Source: RBG-13-68-16 sp041494245 | GTDB lineage: Bacteria > Acidobacteriota > Thermoanaerobaculia > Thermoanaerobaculales > Thermoanaerobaculaceae | Direction of reading: 5' to 3' | Assembly: GCA_041494245.1 (NCBI GenBank) | Contig: JBGQAK010000016.1 | Span: forward strand, 16,816-80,815 | Length of the DNA stretch: 64,000 nt | In this document: positions 1 to 8,610 of the stretch, piece after piece | How the letters are laid out: each line of letters starts with the position of its first letter | Numbering within the stretch: position 1 is the stretch's first letter | The notes under the pieces: model-generated | The model's database searches: none | What the model was told of the DNA's origin: nothing | What the model saw: the letters and a program-made list of their open reading frames with translations, nothing else | Translations under genes and position numbers: made by a program

Positions 1-316
1 ACATGAAAAGCCCCGTGCCCAGAAGTCCTGCCAGCACGACACGGGCCGCGTCCGGGAGACCTGAGAAGCGAAACGACCAGCGGTGGAGCTTGAACAAGAA
101 GTTCGCCGTAAGGCGGCTGGCGATAAGCACGATCGCCAACTCCGCCATGATCCCTGAATACTCGGGCCAGATACGCCCCTCAAAACGGAGCAGCATTGCG
201 ACCCACAGGGCAACGCACGCAATTGCCCCATCGAGCGTGAGGAGGAGCGCATTCCTCCAGGGCGAAAATTGAACCCATCGCGAACCAGTCAGCTGTTCTG
301 AACTCCTTCGGCCCAT
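1..316 (-). CDS. N-terminus of CapD/FlaA1-type polysaccharide biosynthesis protein (cut by window edge)
   Basis: Only the first ~105 residues are present; the gene continues beyond the left edge. Translation of the minus strand from an ATG at 316 (GGAGG about 10 bases upstream) gives LTLDGAIACVALWVAMLLRF followed by EGRIWPEY and FKLHRWSFRFSG. This is the membrane-embedded N-terminal region typical of the large CapD/FlaA1 nucleotide-sugar epimerase/dehydratase family: a hydrophobic helix, RFEG, then a second helix and a YR/HRW-type turn. Full-length members carry a cytosolic SDR domain that makes 4-keto-6-deoxy-UDP-sugars. The gene lies 150 bases downstream of the WecA-type initiating transferase, as is usual in O-antigen or capsule clusters. 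The family call is from the N-terminal pattern only, because the catalytic domain is outside the window. Confidence 0.75.
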   Translation of the reverse strand, partial: MGRRSSEQLTGSRWVQFSPWRNALLLTLDGAIACVALWVAMLLRFEGRIWPEYSGIMAELAIVLIASRLTANFLFKLHRWSFRFSGLPDAARVVLAGLLGTGLFM

Positions 317-466
317 CAGTTCCGCTGATCCTCCACGCTCACAGATTGCTGGCTCGATCGGTAGTGTACACCACCCTTGACTCGTCAACTTCTCGGCCGA
401 CTTGAGAGGCGAACATCTGTATTCCTCAACCTCAGCCGGAATCGCGTAACCGGGAGCCGGGGCGCC

Positions 467-1498
467 CTAGGTCGACCGTGGTGCCTTCTCGGCCCACCAT
501 ACGAATCCCCATAGGCTTGCGGCGGCCCCGATCAGGCTTGCGAAAACGATAGGCCCAGCAAAATGCATTGTGCTCAGCCAGATTCTTGCGAGTCCGACGC
601 CAAGAGCGGCCAGCGCCGCATAGAGGAGTGTCACGAATTGGTGGCTGAAGCCCGCGATGACGAGCCTCTGGTAGAGGTGGCTTCGATGAGCGGCGAGCAC
701 GTTCTCACCGCGCCGCAGCCGTCTCAGAAAAGTGAAGACGGTATCGAATACGAACGGCCAAACAAACAGGAACCCAACGAAGGCAAGTCGCGTGTCGCTG
801 CGCCTTGCGATGATTGTCATGACCGCCAGGATGTAGCCGATGAAGGCACTTCCCACGTCTCCCATGAAGATCTTGGCCGGCGGCCAGTTGTGCAGCAGGA
901 AACCAAGGCTGGAAGCCGAGAGCACGAGGCCGATCACCGCGATCACGGGATTGCTCCCTGCCAGGAGAAGCCATCCCACGCCGGCAACCACGGCCTGTGC
1001 GCCGGCAATGCCGTCAATACCATCCATGAAATTGTAGGCGTTGGTCAGCCCGACGACCCACAGCAACACGAGCGGGGGACCCAGCCAGGCCAAGTGGAGT
1101 TCTCCGACCAGCGGCATCTCGACGACTTGCGTTGTGCCCACTGCTACGAGAACACATGCGGCTGCGGCAACGTGTGCTGAGAACCGAGCGAGCGCGGGCA
1201 GTGAGCGCAGATCGTCAACCCAACTCACCCCCGCTACGAGCCCTCCGCCAAGCAGCACCCACCCCGCGAATAACGGCGACGGCGGGACGTCGACAAAGTG
1301 AAGGACAACGAGTGCGCCAAGGCACACCATCACGATGGCGAGCCCCCCGCCGCGCGGAACGGGATGGGTGTGGAGGCTGCGGGCGCCGGGCAAGTCGAGG
1401 ATGCGTCGTCGTTCCGCAACCCGCCGAACGGCGGCCACGCCAAGCCACGTGACCACCCCGGTGAGCACGCCGATGCCGATCGTCGTCAGTTGGTTCAT
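467..1498 (-). CDS. WecA/MraY-family undecaprenyl-phosphate sugar-1-phosphate transferase
   Basis: Polyprenyl-phosphate glycosyl-1-phosphate transferase (glycosyltransferase family 4), expected to start repeat-unit synthesis by transferring a HexNAc-1-phosphate to undecaprenyl phosphate at the inner membrane. The 343-residue protein is almost wholly hydrophobic, with about ten membrane segments. Family motifs are visible: PRGGG near residue 48, VDDLRSL at 94-100, NAYNFMDGIDG at 153-163 (the Asp-rich loop), GDVGSAF near 213 and HRSHLYQR near 267, which matches the His-containing cytosolic loop. The start overlaps the stop of the upstream epimerase by 4 bases (ATGA), indicating translational coupling. 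The sugar specificity (GlcNAc, FucNAc or QuiNAc) cannot be read from the sequence; the neighbouring epimerases suggest a modified 6-deoxy-HexNAc. Confidence 0.9.
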   Translation of the reverse strand: MNQLTTIGIGVLTGVVTWLGVAAVRRVAERRRILDLPGARSLHTHPVPRGGGLAIVMVCLGALVVLHFVDVPPSPLFAGWVLLGGGLVAGVSWVDDLRSLPALARFSAHVAAAACVLVAVGTTQVVEMPLVGELHLAWLGPPLVLLWVVGLTNAYNFMDGIDGIAGAQAVVAGVGWLLLAGSNPVIAVIGLVLSASSLGFLLHNWPPAKIFMGDVGSAFIGYILAVMTIIARRSDTRLAFVGFLFVWPFVFDTVFTFLRRLRRGENVLAAHRSHLYQRLVIAGFSHQFVTLLYAALAALGVGLARIWLSTMHFAGPIVFASLIGAAASLWGFVWWAEKAPRST

Positions 1499-2490
1499 CG
1501 TGGTTTCGAACAGGCGAGTGTGAGGGGACCGGAAGAGAGCTCATCAACGGTCGCCTTCCACCCGGTTTCCAGGTCGAACGCCGGCGCATAGCCCAACTCG
1601 CGGGTGATCCGCTGCCCGCTCACCGCTACGTCCTCGAGCAGCTTGCCGATGGCATCCGGGCCGACCGGAGGCGTGCGCCCAGCGAGGCGCCAGGCGCGAT
1701 CCACCAGCCACGCGGCCGCGCGCACGGGGCCAACCGGGAGCCGGAAGCGGGGGGGATGCCTGTCGATCGCCGCACAAATGGCCAGGACGATCTCGCGCAC
1801 CGAATGTATGGCGCCGTCGGTGACGTTGTAAACCCGGCCGAGCGCATCACGGTGGGAGGCGACGAGGAGCGCGGCTGCGCAAACATCGTCGACGTGCACG
1901 AGAGTACGGCGATTGCGGCCTGTGCCCACGAGGACGAAGCGGCGACGCTGCAGTGCGCGCAGCAGGCGCAGGTAGTTGCCTTTCATCCCTGGACCGTAGA
2001 CTGCAGCGAGGCGGAGGACGACACCCGGCACCGTCTCGAGAGTCACTCGTTCCGCAATCGCCTTGGTCTGTGCATACCGCGAATCGGGAACGAGCGGCGA
2101 GCCTTCGTCATGCGTCTCGCCCTCCCGTGTCGGCCCGTAGACGTTGATCGTGCTGAAGAACACCACGCGCCCAACGCGGGCGCTCCGCGCCGCTTCCACA
2201 ACGTTCCGCGTCCCATCCACGTTGACGCTCTCGTACCGCTCCAACAGCTGAGGCGTGGGGTCCGTCACGTGAACGACAGCCGCGAGATGGAAAACGATCT
2301 CCACATCCCTTGTGGCTCTCGCCACGGCGGCACGGTCACCGAGGTCTGCAGTGATAACCTCCACGTCGCGCAACTGCGCCGTTGCCGCGGTACGGTCGAG
2401 GATGCGGACCCCGTGACCGGCCGCAACCAGCCTCCCGACCAGCCGTGAACCGATCGCGCCACAGCCTCCGGTAACGAGCACGTTGCTCAT
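1495..2490 (-). CDS. NAD-dependent epimerase/dehydratase (extended SDR), WecA partner
   Basis: Extended short-chain dehydrogenase/reductase of 331 residues. The Rossmann glycine motif GGCGAIG lies at residues 8-14 and the catalytic YAQTK (Tyr139, Lys143) follows a Ser/Thr in FFSTINVYG. Such enzymes next to WecA-type transferases often reduce or epimerise a UDP-4-keto-6-deoxy-HexNAc (WbpV/WbjF type) before transfer to lipid, and the upstream-from-WecA position here fits that role. This is inference; the family also includes galactose and rhamnose epimerases. It is translationally coupled to the next gene by a 4-base overlap. About 235 bases without an evident gene separate it from the GT4 gene upstream. 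Confidence 0.85.
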   Translation of the reverse strand: MSNVLVTGGCGAIGSRLVGRLVAAGHGVRILDRTAATAQLRDVEVITADLGDRAAVARATRDVEIVFHLAAVVHVTDPTPQLLERYESVNVDGTRNVVEAARSARVGRVVFFSTINVYGPTREGETHDEGSPLVPDSRYAQTKAIAERVTLETVPGVVLRLAAVYGPGMKGNYLRLLRALQRRRFVLVGTGRNRRTLVHVDDVCAAALLVASHRDALGRVYNVTDGAIHSVREIVLAICAAIDRHPPRFRLPVGPVRAAAWLVDRAWRLAGRTPPVGPDAIGKLLEDVAVSGQRITRELGYAPAFDLETGWKATVDELSSGPLTLACSKPR

Positions 2491-2726
2491 GCGCCTCCTC
2501 CGGAGACGGTCAACCGGGCGTCACCAATGTCGCGACGCGCGTAAGCCCTCCCCGGCTCAGGGCCCATTCCGGCTCCAAGCTCGGCAGGGTGGGCCGCCAC
2601 TTCGGCCGCGAGCGTTTGGCGGGCGATCGCCGAGCCGAGGGAGGTTCCGCAAACTATCACCGGCGTGACCCCGTCGGCACCGAAGCGAACTCCGGAGAGC
2701 CCGGTCGGTCTCGACCGGACCACGAC

Positions 2727-3956
2727 TCAAGCTCCGCCACGCTGCCTTCCGGGTGATCCCGAGTCGCTCCGCGCGTGGAAACGAAGGTACTCCTCGACGA
2801 CCAGCCCATTGACAACCCTGGCGTCGAAAGCCGCGATCGCCCGCTCGCGTGCCGCCCGTCCGAACTGGCCACGCAGGTCAGGCGAGACAATGAGTGTCTG
2901 GAGGGCAGCGGCAAGCGCGTCCACGTCCTTTGGTGGCACGAGCAAGCCCGTCACCCCGCCGACCATCGCGTCGACCAACCCCGTAACCTCCGTCCCCACC
3001 GCCGGCAGTCCAGCAGCTGCCGCCTCGACCACAGCCGACCCGAATCCCTCCCGGTAGCTGGGGAGGCAGAAGATGTCCGCCGCCGCGAGGTAGCGCTCCG
3101 GGCGGGGGCTGAACCCCACCGCGCGAATGTGGGCTAGGGTTGAAATCTTCCTGAGCAGGTCCGCGGGTAGCGGATCGCGCTCCGGCTCTTGTGGGCCTAC
3201 CAAGACCAGCCCCAGGGCGGGGTTCCTCTCGCTCAATCGGCAGAAGGCTTCGACAAGCTCCGCCACGCCCTTGTCGATCGTGACCCGACCCACGAAGGCG
3301 ATCACGACAGCTTGTTCGTCGAACCCCAGCTCCCGTCGCATGGGCGCGCGCATCGCGGCCAAGCGGTCGGGGTCAAACCGGTCGAGGTCAACGCCGCTGA
3401 TCGAGCCTGCTCCGAGGACCGAGATCTTCATGGGCGGGACGAGCCCCTGCGCAACCAGATACTCCCTCTGCGATCTGCTATCGGCGTAGGTGTGGGAGGA
3501 AAGCCGCCCGATCAGTCGGTCGCACTCCCGGGCGATGAATCTCGTCGGCCCGCGCAGCTCGACCCACGCCTGCCCCGTGTAGGTGTGCAACCGGACGGGC
3601 GTCCGCGACGCCACGCCGGCGAGCGCGGTCAGGAGCCCTGCCTTGGGCGTCGAGGAGTGAACGATGTCGAAGCGCTCGCGCCGGAAGAACGCCACCAGCT
3701 CCAACAGTGAGCGCAGGTCCCGAGCGGGAGATGGCCTACGAGCGATACGAATCGCCCGGCACCTGACGTTGGGCATGCTCTCGCGAATTGCGTCCAGCTC
3801 CACTCCCGGGCTCGAGACCAGGGTGAGATCCATGCCCGCGTCGGCTACGCACTGGATCTGGGTGCGTAGCCACGTCGCGAACACCCACGGCACCGTCACG
3901 ATCCGACAGATTCGGACCGGCCGTGGAGTGACAGCCTCGGCCTCGGTGGGCCTCAC
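2727..3956 (-). CDS. GT-B glycosyltransferase, group 1/GT4 type
   Basis: Cytoplasmic-face glycosyltransferase adding one sugar to the lipid-linked repeat unit. I place the start at a GTG (3956) that overlaps the TGA of the upstream epimerase in a GTGA, giving 409 residues; the longer open frame to 4301 is antisense-like sequence inside the epimerase. The N-terminal Rossmann half begins VRICRIVTVPWVF. The C-terminal half carries SGVDLDRFDPDR, VGRVTIDKGVAELV and the donor-binding EX7E motif in YREGFGSAVVEAAAAGLP, followed by GLLVPPKDVDALA. All are standard for GT4 enzymes. Donor and acceptor are unknown. Confidence 0.9.
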   Translation of the reverse strand: MRPTEAEAVTPRPVRICRIVTVPWVFATWLRTQIQCVADAGMDLTLVSSPGVELDAIRESMPNVRCRAIRIARRPSPARDLRSLLELVAFFRRERFDIVHSSTPKAGLLTALAGVASRTPVRLHTYTGQAWVELRGPTRFIARECDRLIGRLSSHTYADSRSQREYLVAQGLVPPMKISVLGAGSISGVDLDRFDPDRLAAMRAPMRRELGFDEQAVVIAFVGRVTIDKGVAELVEAFCRLSERNPALGLVLVGPQEPERDPLPADLLRKISTLAHIRAVGFSPRPERYLAAADIFCLPSYREGFGSAVVEAAAAGLPAVGTEVTGLVDAMVGGVTGLLVPPKDVDALAAALQTLIVSPDLRGQFGRAARERAIAAFDARVVNGLVVEEYLRFHARSDSGSPGRQRGGA

Positions 3957-4936
3957 CGCAGGAATCCTTGGCTGCGATACCAAGCCACGGTCAGTCCTAT
4001 GCCGGCTTCCCAACCGGTCGTTGGCCTCCAACCGGTAAGGCTGCAGAGCCGCTCCGGGGAGTATTGGGTCCTGGACGAGAGGGCGCGGACCCGGTTCACG
4101 GTCAACGGGCTTCGCGCGCCCACAGTCATTGCGCCCGCCTGCATCACAAGCGCGACGGCATAACCGACCGTGGTCGGCACGAACCGCCGGGGCGCGGGTG
4201 TGCCCATCGCCTTGGCCGCCGCCGCCACGAAAGCAGCGAGCGGGCATGAGTCCGCCACAATGAACACACCGTTGAGCCGCTGCGAGCTGGCGATCTGACA
4301 TGCCTCCGCCACGTCGCCCGAGTACACGTAGTTCGCGATGGCATCACGATCGAAGAAGATATACCGCTGCGCCTGGATCGCGCGGAGCCACGCGACCATG
4401 CTGTCCGGGTCGCTGCCTGCCCGCGGCCCGTCGCCGAAAACCGTCGTCGGGCGAAGGGCTGCCAGCGGGATGCCTGTCCGCTCCGCCCATGCCAAAGCAA
4501 CCCTCTCGGCCTCGTGCTTCGACCGTTCGTACTCTCCCTTCGGAGAGCAGGGTGTGGCCTCGTCAACCAGACCTGACCCCCTGGCCCCTATGACTCCCAC
4601 GCTGCTCAGGTGCACGACGTTCTGGACCCCGGCAGCCTCGCACGCTGCCAGAACGTTCGCGGTGCCCGCGACGTTGACTGCCTGCATCCTGGAGCGGTCA
4701 CGAAGCTCTCCCGCCAGATGAAACACGGTCCAACAGCCGGCCAACTGGCGCGACAGCGCCGCCCGGTCCGACAGGTCCCCCCGCCGGACGTCAACGCGAC
4801 CCGTCCAACCTTCCGGCCAGCCACCGTCTCTGCGGCTCAGGATGCGAACGCCGGCCCCCGATTCGAGGAGGCGATGGACCAGCTTTTGACCAATGAAGCC
4901 CATCGCACCCGTCACGAACACCCAGGAGTCTTGCAT
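3953..4936 (-). CDS. NAD-dependent epimerase/dehydratase (extended SDR)
   Basis: 327-residue nucleotide-sugar SDR with Rossmann motif GAMGFIG (residues 10-16), FHLAGELRD in the middle and the catalytic pair in GEYERSK (Tyr136, Lys140). It is a second, clearly different SDR in this locus and probably makes or finishes another activated sugar. The sequence resembles the broad NAD-dependent epimerase group rather than GalE or RmlB, because substrate-pocket motifs such as PRSMKDP are absent. Its stop overlaps the start of the following glycosyltransferase by 4 bases. A stretch of about 240 bases with no convincing gene separates it from the GT2 gene upstream. Confidence 0.85.
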   Translation of the reverse strand: MQDSWVFVTGAMGFIGQKLVHRLLESGAGVRILSRRDGGWPEGWTGRVDVRRGDLSDRAALSRQLAGCWTVFHLAGELRDRSRMQAVNVAGTANVLAACEAAGVQNVVHLSSVGVIGARGSGLVDEATPCSPKGEYERSKHEAERVALAWAERTGIPLAALRPTTVFGDGPRAGSDPDSMVAWLRAIQAQRYIFFDRDAIANYVYSGDVAEACQIASSQRLNGVFIVADSCPLAAFVAAAAKAMGTPAPRRFVPTTVGYAVALVMQAGAMTVGARSPLTVNRVRALSSRTQYSPERLCSLTGWRPTTGWEAGIGLTVAWYRSQGFLR

Positions 4937-5180
4937 CCCTCTCGTCCCTCCCGATGGACTCGAACGTGACCGCGCCGGCCTCTCATGGGCTACCCGCGGT
5001 CAGAACGGAGCTGCAAGCGGTGCCGCTCCCGGCCTCGCCGCGGGCATTCGACGTGTCGGTCGGACGACGGTGCTCCAACGGGTTGGCGGTCTTGGATTCG
5101 CACGCCAAGGCGCGCCCAGATCAGAACGTCGCCCACGTGCCGGTCAATGGCGCGCGGTCCACCCAACGCGAAGAACCGCA

Positions 5181-6068
5181 TCAATTCTGCCCTCCCCGGG
5201 CGCCTCCGCACTGCGCCCAGACCGTTTCCCACTCGCGCATTTCCGCTTTTCGCGCAGGGTGAGCCCGATGGCGGAGCAATCTGTAGTTCAAACCGCTCGC
5301 GATCGCGACCATGTCGACGGCCACCTTCAGCAACTGCTCCGGGATACCGGCCAGGTAACCAGCGGAACGCCTGCGCCAGGCCTCGCGGAGAAGCGCCTTG
5401 GAAAACCAGTACCTGTAGCGGAGATTCCTCCTGCCCGAGATTCGCTCCTCCCGGTATCCAAGCAGGATCTCCGGCAGGCACTCGAAACGACTCTCGGAAT
5501 GCGTGCGCAGCAGGAGGTCTTGATCCGCCACGAGGGCGGCGCCGGCCCAGTAGGGCCGCGCCCGGAACCACGCCAGGCTCCCCATCCAAGTGGGATGAGC
5601 GAGCCTGAGACCTCCCCAGGGGCGGGCACAGATCTCTGCATGCGACCGGCCTTGGGTATCCCTGACCCCGATCGCGGACCCTTCGCCGCGAAAGACCATG
5701 ACAGCCGTGCCAAGCACGCTCACATCGGGGTGTGACAAGAGGTGCGCGGCCTGCCGTTCGAGACGCTGCGGGTATGCCACATCGTCCCCGTCCATTCTGG
5801 CAAAGAAGACTCCCTTGGCAAGCAAGACCGCTTCGTTGAGACGGGTGGGCATCCCCAGATTGGTGGCACCTTCCACCACTCGAATGCGCCTGTCCGTGAA
5901 CTCGCGGGCAACCCCTAGCGTCCTGTCCCTCGACCCATCGTCGATCAGGATGAGCTCCCAGTTCTGGTAGGTCTGGTTGACGATCGAGCGGATCGCGGTG
6001 GCAAGCGTCCGTTCACTGTTGAAGACAGGCATTCCAATGCTGACCAGAGGTTCCTCCTCTCTGGTCAT
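5181..6068 (-). CDS. GT-A glycosyltransferase, family 2
   Basis: 295-residue family 2 glycosyltransferase. It starts with the canonical nucleotide-binding strand PLVSIGMPVFNSERTL, then LIDDGSRDRT at residues 42-50, and has the metal-binding DxD-type motif in ARMDGDDVAYP (93-96). The second half (HPTWMGSLAWFRARPYW) matches acceptor-loop features common in capsular GT2s. Membrane segments are absent, so it should be a soluble or peripheral inner-membrane enzyme. It follows the CgeB-like gene with only a few bases between them. The transferred sugar is unknown. Confidence 0.88.
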   Translation of the reverse strand: MTREEEPLVSIGMPVFNSERTLATAIRSIVNQTYQNWELILIDDGSRDRTLGVAREFTDRRIRVVEGATNLGMPTRLNEAVLLAKGVFFARMDGDDVAYPQRLERQAAHLLSHPDVSVLGTAVMVFRGEGSAIGVRDTQGRSHAEICARPWGGLRLAHPTWMGSLAWFRARPYWAGAALVADQDLLLRTHSESRFECLPEILLGYREERISGRRNLRYRYWFSKALLREAWRRRSAGYLAGIPEQLLKVAVDMVAIASGLNYRLLRHRAHPARKAEMREWETVWAQCGGARGGQN

Positions 6069-6071
6069 TGC

Positions 6072-7307
6072 TCAGCTAACCTCATAAAAGAGCCGCCCTG
6101 GCCACCCCGCTGCCGAGTACGTGTGTCTGCCTGCAATGCGCCAGCTCAACTCGAACAGCATGCGCCGGGCCGCGCGCTCCCCTCGCGTTGGACCCCATAC
6201 CAGCGAGCACGGCGCTGTCAGCAAAGCCTTCACGAGCCCTAGCCTGCTGTCGCGGTGGTGCCGCGCCACGGCGCGCTCGAAGGCTTCCCAGTTGATACCC
6301 GTCTGAGGACGCGCTCCTCGGCCTGCTTCCAGGCCCTCACGTCGCCGGAGGGCAAAGTCCAACACCTCGCGCAAGCGCTGATCATAAAGGTGGTGTCGGC
6401 GCGTGCGCTCGAACCCCGCGCCGGCAATTGCGTCCCGCTCCGAAGGGTGTGCCAGGAAGTACTGGATCTTTGTCGCCAACTCGTCAACGTCGTGGAAAAG
6501 CGCGACTTCCCGATCTGGAACGTAGTAGCGCTCGAGGCCGTTCGCCCACTGGGTCAAGAGAAACCCGCCTGCGCCAGGGACCTCGAACGTGCGCGCCTTG
6601 ACCTGGTGGGTGTGACGGGACCTGAAACCCTCCCACACTCGCGTGGCGTTTGAGAAGTTCAGACTGATCACCGAGCCTTGGATGATCTCGGGTATTTCCG
6701 GGCCAGCCAGAGGGCCGGCCGGCCAGCCCTGGCCAAAGCAGGCGACGTCGATGCCGCGACGCCCAAGTTCTCGGATCCATCGCGGCCGCTCACCGTGCGC
6801 CGTCCCGATGAACGAAACGGGGTACCTGCAGCTGGCAGCAGGCAACGGGGCGCGAAGAGCTCCAGCGTTGGCTGCCCACTGCGTCAGGAGCACGTTTCGA
6901 ATTCCGTCTTCCTCGTAACGTGCAAGGGCGCTGGGATAGGTGGTCGTGAACGCGTGAAAGGCCGGCGCCAAGAAACGCGACGAGCACGCGTACTTCCAGG
7001 AGTCGTCCGGCGTCCAGTTCACCGTGACGGTAATCCCGGAGTCGCGCAACAACTCCCACGTCTCCAACCAGATCTCATATGTGAACATCACCGAGAAGAC
7101 AACGTCAGGTCGCTCCGCCTCGACCAGTTCGAGAAGCCTACGGTTGAGCGAGGCGAAGTCCGAGTACTTGGTGCGGTCCCAGCTGTCGAGGAACAGGACA
7201 TCGTGCCCAAGCCGCCGCAACGCGGGTACGAAGTTGGCATACTCGTACCCCTCACCCCGACGTGGGTCACCGTAGTTGTGCTGCCCGAAGACGCAGAGGA
7301 CGCGCAC
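6072..7307 (-). CDS. CgeB/DUF3880-like glycosyltransferase
   Basis: GT-B-type protein resembling the spore-coat CgeB/YkvP group found in many polysaccharide clusters. It starts VRVLCVFGQHNYGDP, has NWTPDDSWKY and TTTYPSALARYEE in the N-terminal domain, SFIGTAHGERPRWI at the domain junction, and the C-terminal HTHQVKARTFEVPGAGGFLLTQW plus a LRE-type helix. Those C-terminal residues align with R/K-x-FE.PA.G...L of CgeB-like enzymes. I chose the GTG at 7307, which lies one base after the stop of the polymerase gene (GAGG 8 bases upstream), giving 411 residues. An ATG at 7376 would overlap the polymerase by 68 bases. Confidence 0.8.
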   Translation of the reverse strand: MRVLCVFGQHNYGDPRRGEGYEYANFVPALRRLGHDVLFLDSWDRTKYSDFASLNRRLLELVEAERPDVVFSVMFTYEIWLETWELLRDSGITVTVNWTPDDSWKYACSSRFLAPAFHAFTTTYPSALARYEEDGIRNVLLTQWAANAGALRAPLPAASCRYPVSFIGTAHGERPRWIRELGRRGIDVACFGQGWPAGPLAGPEIPEIIQGSVISLNFSNATRVWEGFRSRHTHQVKARTFEVPGAGGFLLTQWANGLERYYVPDREVALFHDVDELATKIQYFLAHPSERDAIAGAGFERTRRHHLYDQRLREVLDFALRRREGLEAGRGARPQTGINWEAFERAVARHHRDSRLGLVKALLTAPCSLVWGPTRGERAARRMLFELSWRIAGRHTYSAAGWPGRLFYEVS

Positions 7308-7308
7308 G

Positions 7309-8610
7309 TCACGCCTCGGGACCCGGAGCGGCCATGCCGGCCCCAGGTTTCGTCGAAATGAGGAGCCCCAGTACAAGAGCGAGGCCGGCGCAGAGGAAAA
7401 AGCTGAATTGAATGAACTGATTGTTCGCCCCAGCCATCAGGCAGTTGTAGGCAGAGTAGCTGTACATCACCACGCTCCAATAGCTGCCCCTCTTCCGAAC
7501 AAGGTAGAAGAGCCATCCCACGCCGGCACCGAGGAGGAGCGATCCGGCAAGCGCGCCGGGCACGCCGGCGTCCAGAGTGAAGGCGTCGAGGTAGGTGTAG
7601 ATATTGGTTGGCGCTCCAACGTCCATGTACGGCCTCACGGTTCCTTCGTAGGCCGCCCTCAAGCCCAGCTTGTACGCCAGGAAGTCCACGGCATCAAGGG
7701 AGTACAGCCTCTCCGACCTCGTCCAATCGCCGTGCTGCAGCAGGTCCTGGTAGGCGCGCAGCGGTCCCCCCACGTATTCGATCAGGGTCTGGCCTAGGGG
7801 TACAAAGCTGTCACGGACGGTGCTCGCCAGCACCCTCTCCATGGCGATGAAAAGACCCGCGAAGACTCCGAAGGCGAGGACGACCGCAGCCAGCCGACTA
7901 CGCGCGACCCGCCAGGCCCCCTCCCCTGCGGGGCGAGCGACCAGGGCACCGACGACGCAGATCGTAATCACGTTGAGCAATGGCGCCCGTGTGAACCTGA
8001 GCACCGCGGATCCTCCTGCCAGCGTGATCACGCCGACCAATCCACGCAGCCGCAGCGACCCCCATCGGTACATGACGAATGCCAGAGGAAGGTAGAGAGT
8101 GAAGTCCCACCGCCAAAGACCCCACACGGAGGGGATTTGAACTTCGGCCATGGCACCGCTGGTCCGCTTGCCGGCAAGACTTGAAAGCTGGCCCAATAGG
8201 CTCGGTTGGCCTTGCAATAGGCCGCTCTGTTTCATTTCGAGGACGATGGCGACCAACTGCAAACCAATGAGTGCCAGCAGGAGGATTTTGGCGCGGGCTG
8301 GGTCCACGGCCGCGCTGCCGCGCATCACCGGCCATCGAAACGAAGAAGCTGCCAGGAACCCAAGCAGGAACATCCACCAGGCTGCGACAGCCACGACGAG
8401 CGTCCGGGTGTCCAACCGGAGGCTCTCGTACGGCAGCACCTCGCAAGCGACCAAGTTCAGGCCCCAGACCAGCGAGAAGAGTGTCGCCGCGTGCAGAAAG
8501 TCCTCCGCTTTGCGGGTGATACGCGCAAGCAATAGCGCCGCTCCGGCAAACCCTATCAGGAGCACCACCGTGGCGTCGGATGCACCGCTCACCGCAGGGC
8601 TCCGGCGCAT
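7309..8610 (-). CDS. wzy: Wzy-like O-antigen/EPS polymerase (locus A)
   Basis: 433-residue integral membrane protein with about ten to twelve hydrophobic segments. A long periplasmic-type loop between residues ~280 and 350 contains MERVLASTVRDSFVPLGQTL and DFLAYKLGLRAAYEGTVRPYMDVG. This layout (membrane helices, a large loop near the C-terminal third, then more helices) matches Wzy polymerases that join lipid-linked repeats in the periplasm. Sequence conservation in Wzy is very low, so the call rests on topology, length and location among glycosyltransferases with a flippase and Wzz in the same operon. The start overlaps the upstream GT2 by 22 bases. Confidence 0.75.
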   Translation of the reverse strand: MRRSPAVSGASDATVVLLIGFAGAALLLARITRKAEDFLHAATLFSLVWGLNLVACEVLPYESLRLDTRTLVVAVAAWWMFLLGFLAASSFRWPVMRGSAAVDPARAKILLLALIGLQLVAIVLEMKQSGLLQGQPSLLGQLSSLAGKRTSGAMAEVQIPSVWGLWRWDFTLYLPLAFVMYRWGSLRLRGLVGVITLAGGSAVLRFTRAPLLNVITICVVGALVARPAGEGAWRVARSRLAAVVLAFGVFAGLFIAMERVLASTVRDSFVPLGQTLIEYVGGPLRAYQDLLQHGDWTRSERLYSLDAVDFLAYKLGLRAAYEGTVRPYMDVGAPTNIYTYLDAFTLDAGVPGALAGSLLLGAGVGWLFYLVRKRGSYWSVVMYSYSAYNCLMAGANNQFIQFSFFLCAGLALVLGLLISTKPGAGMAAPGPEA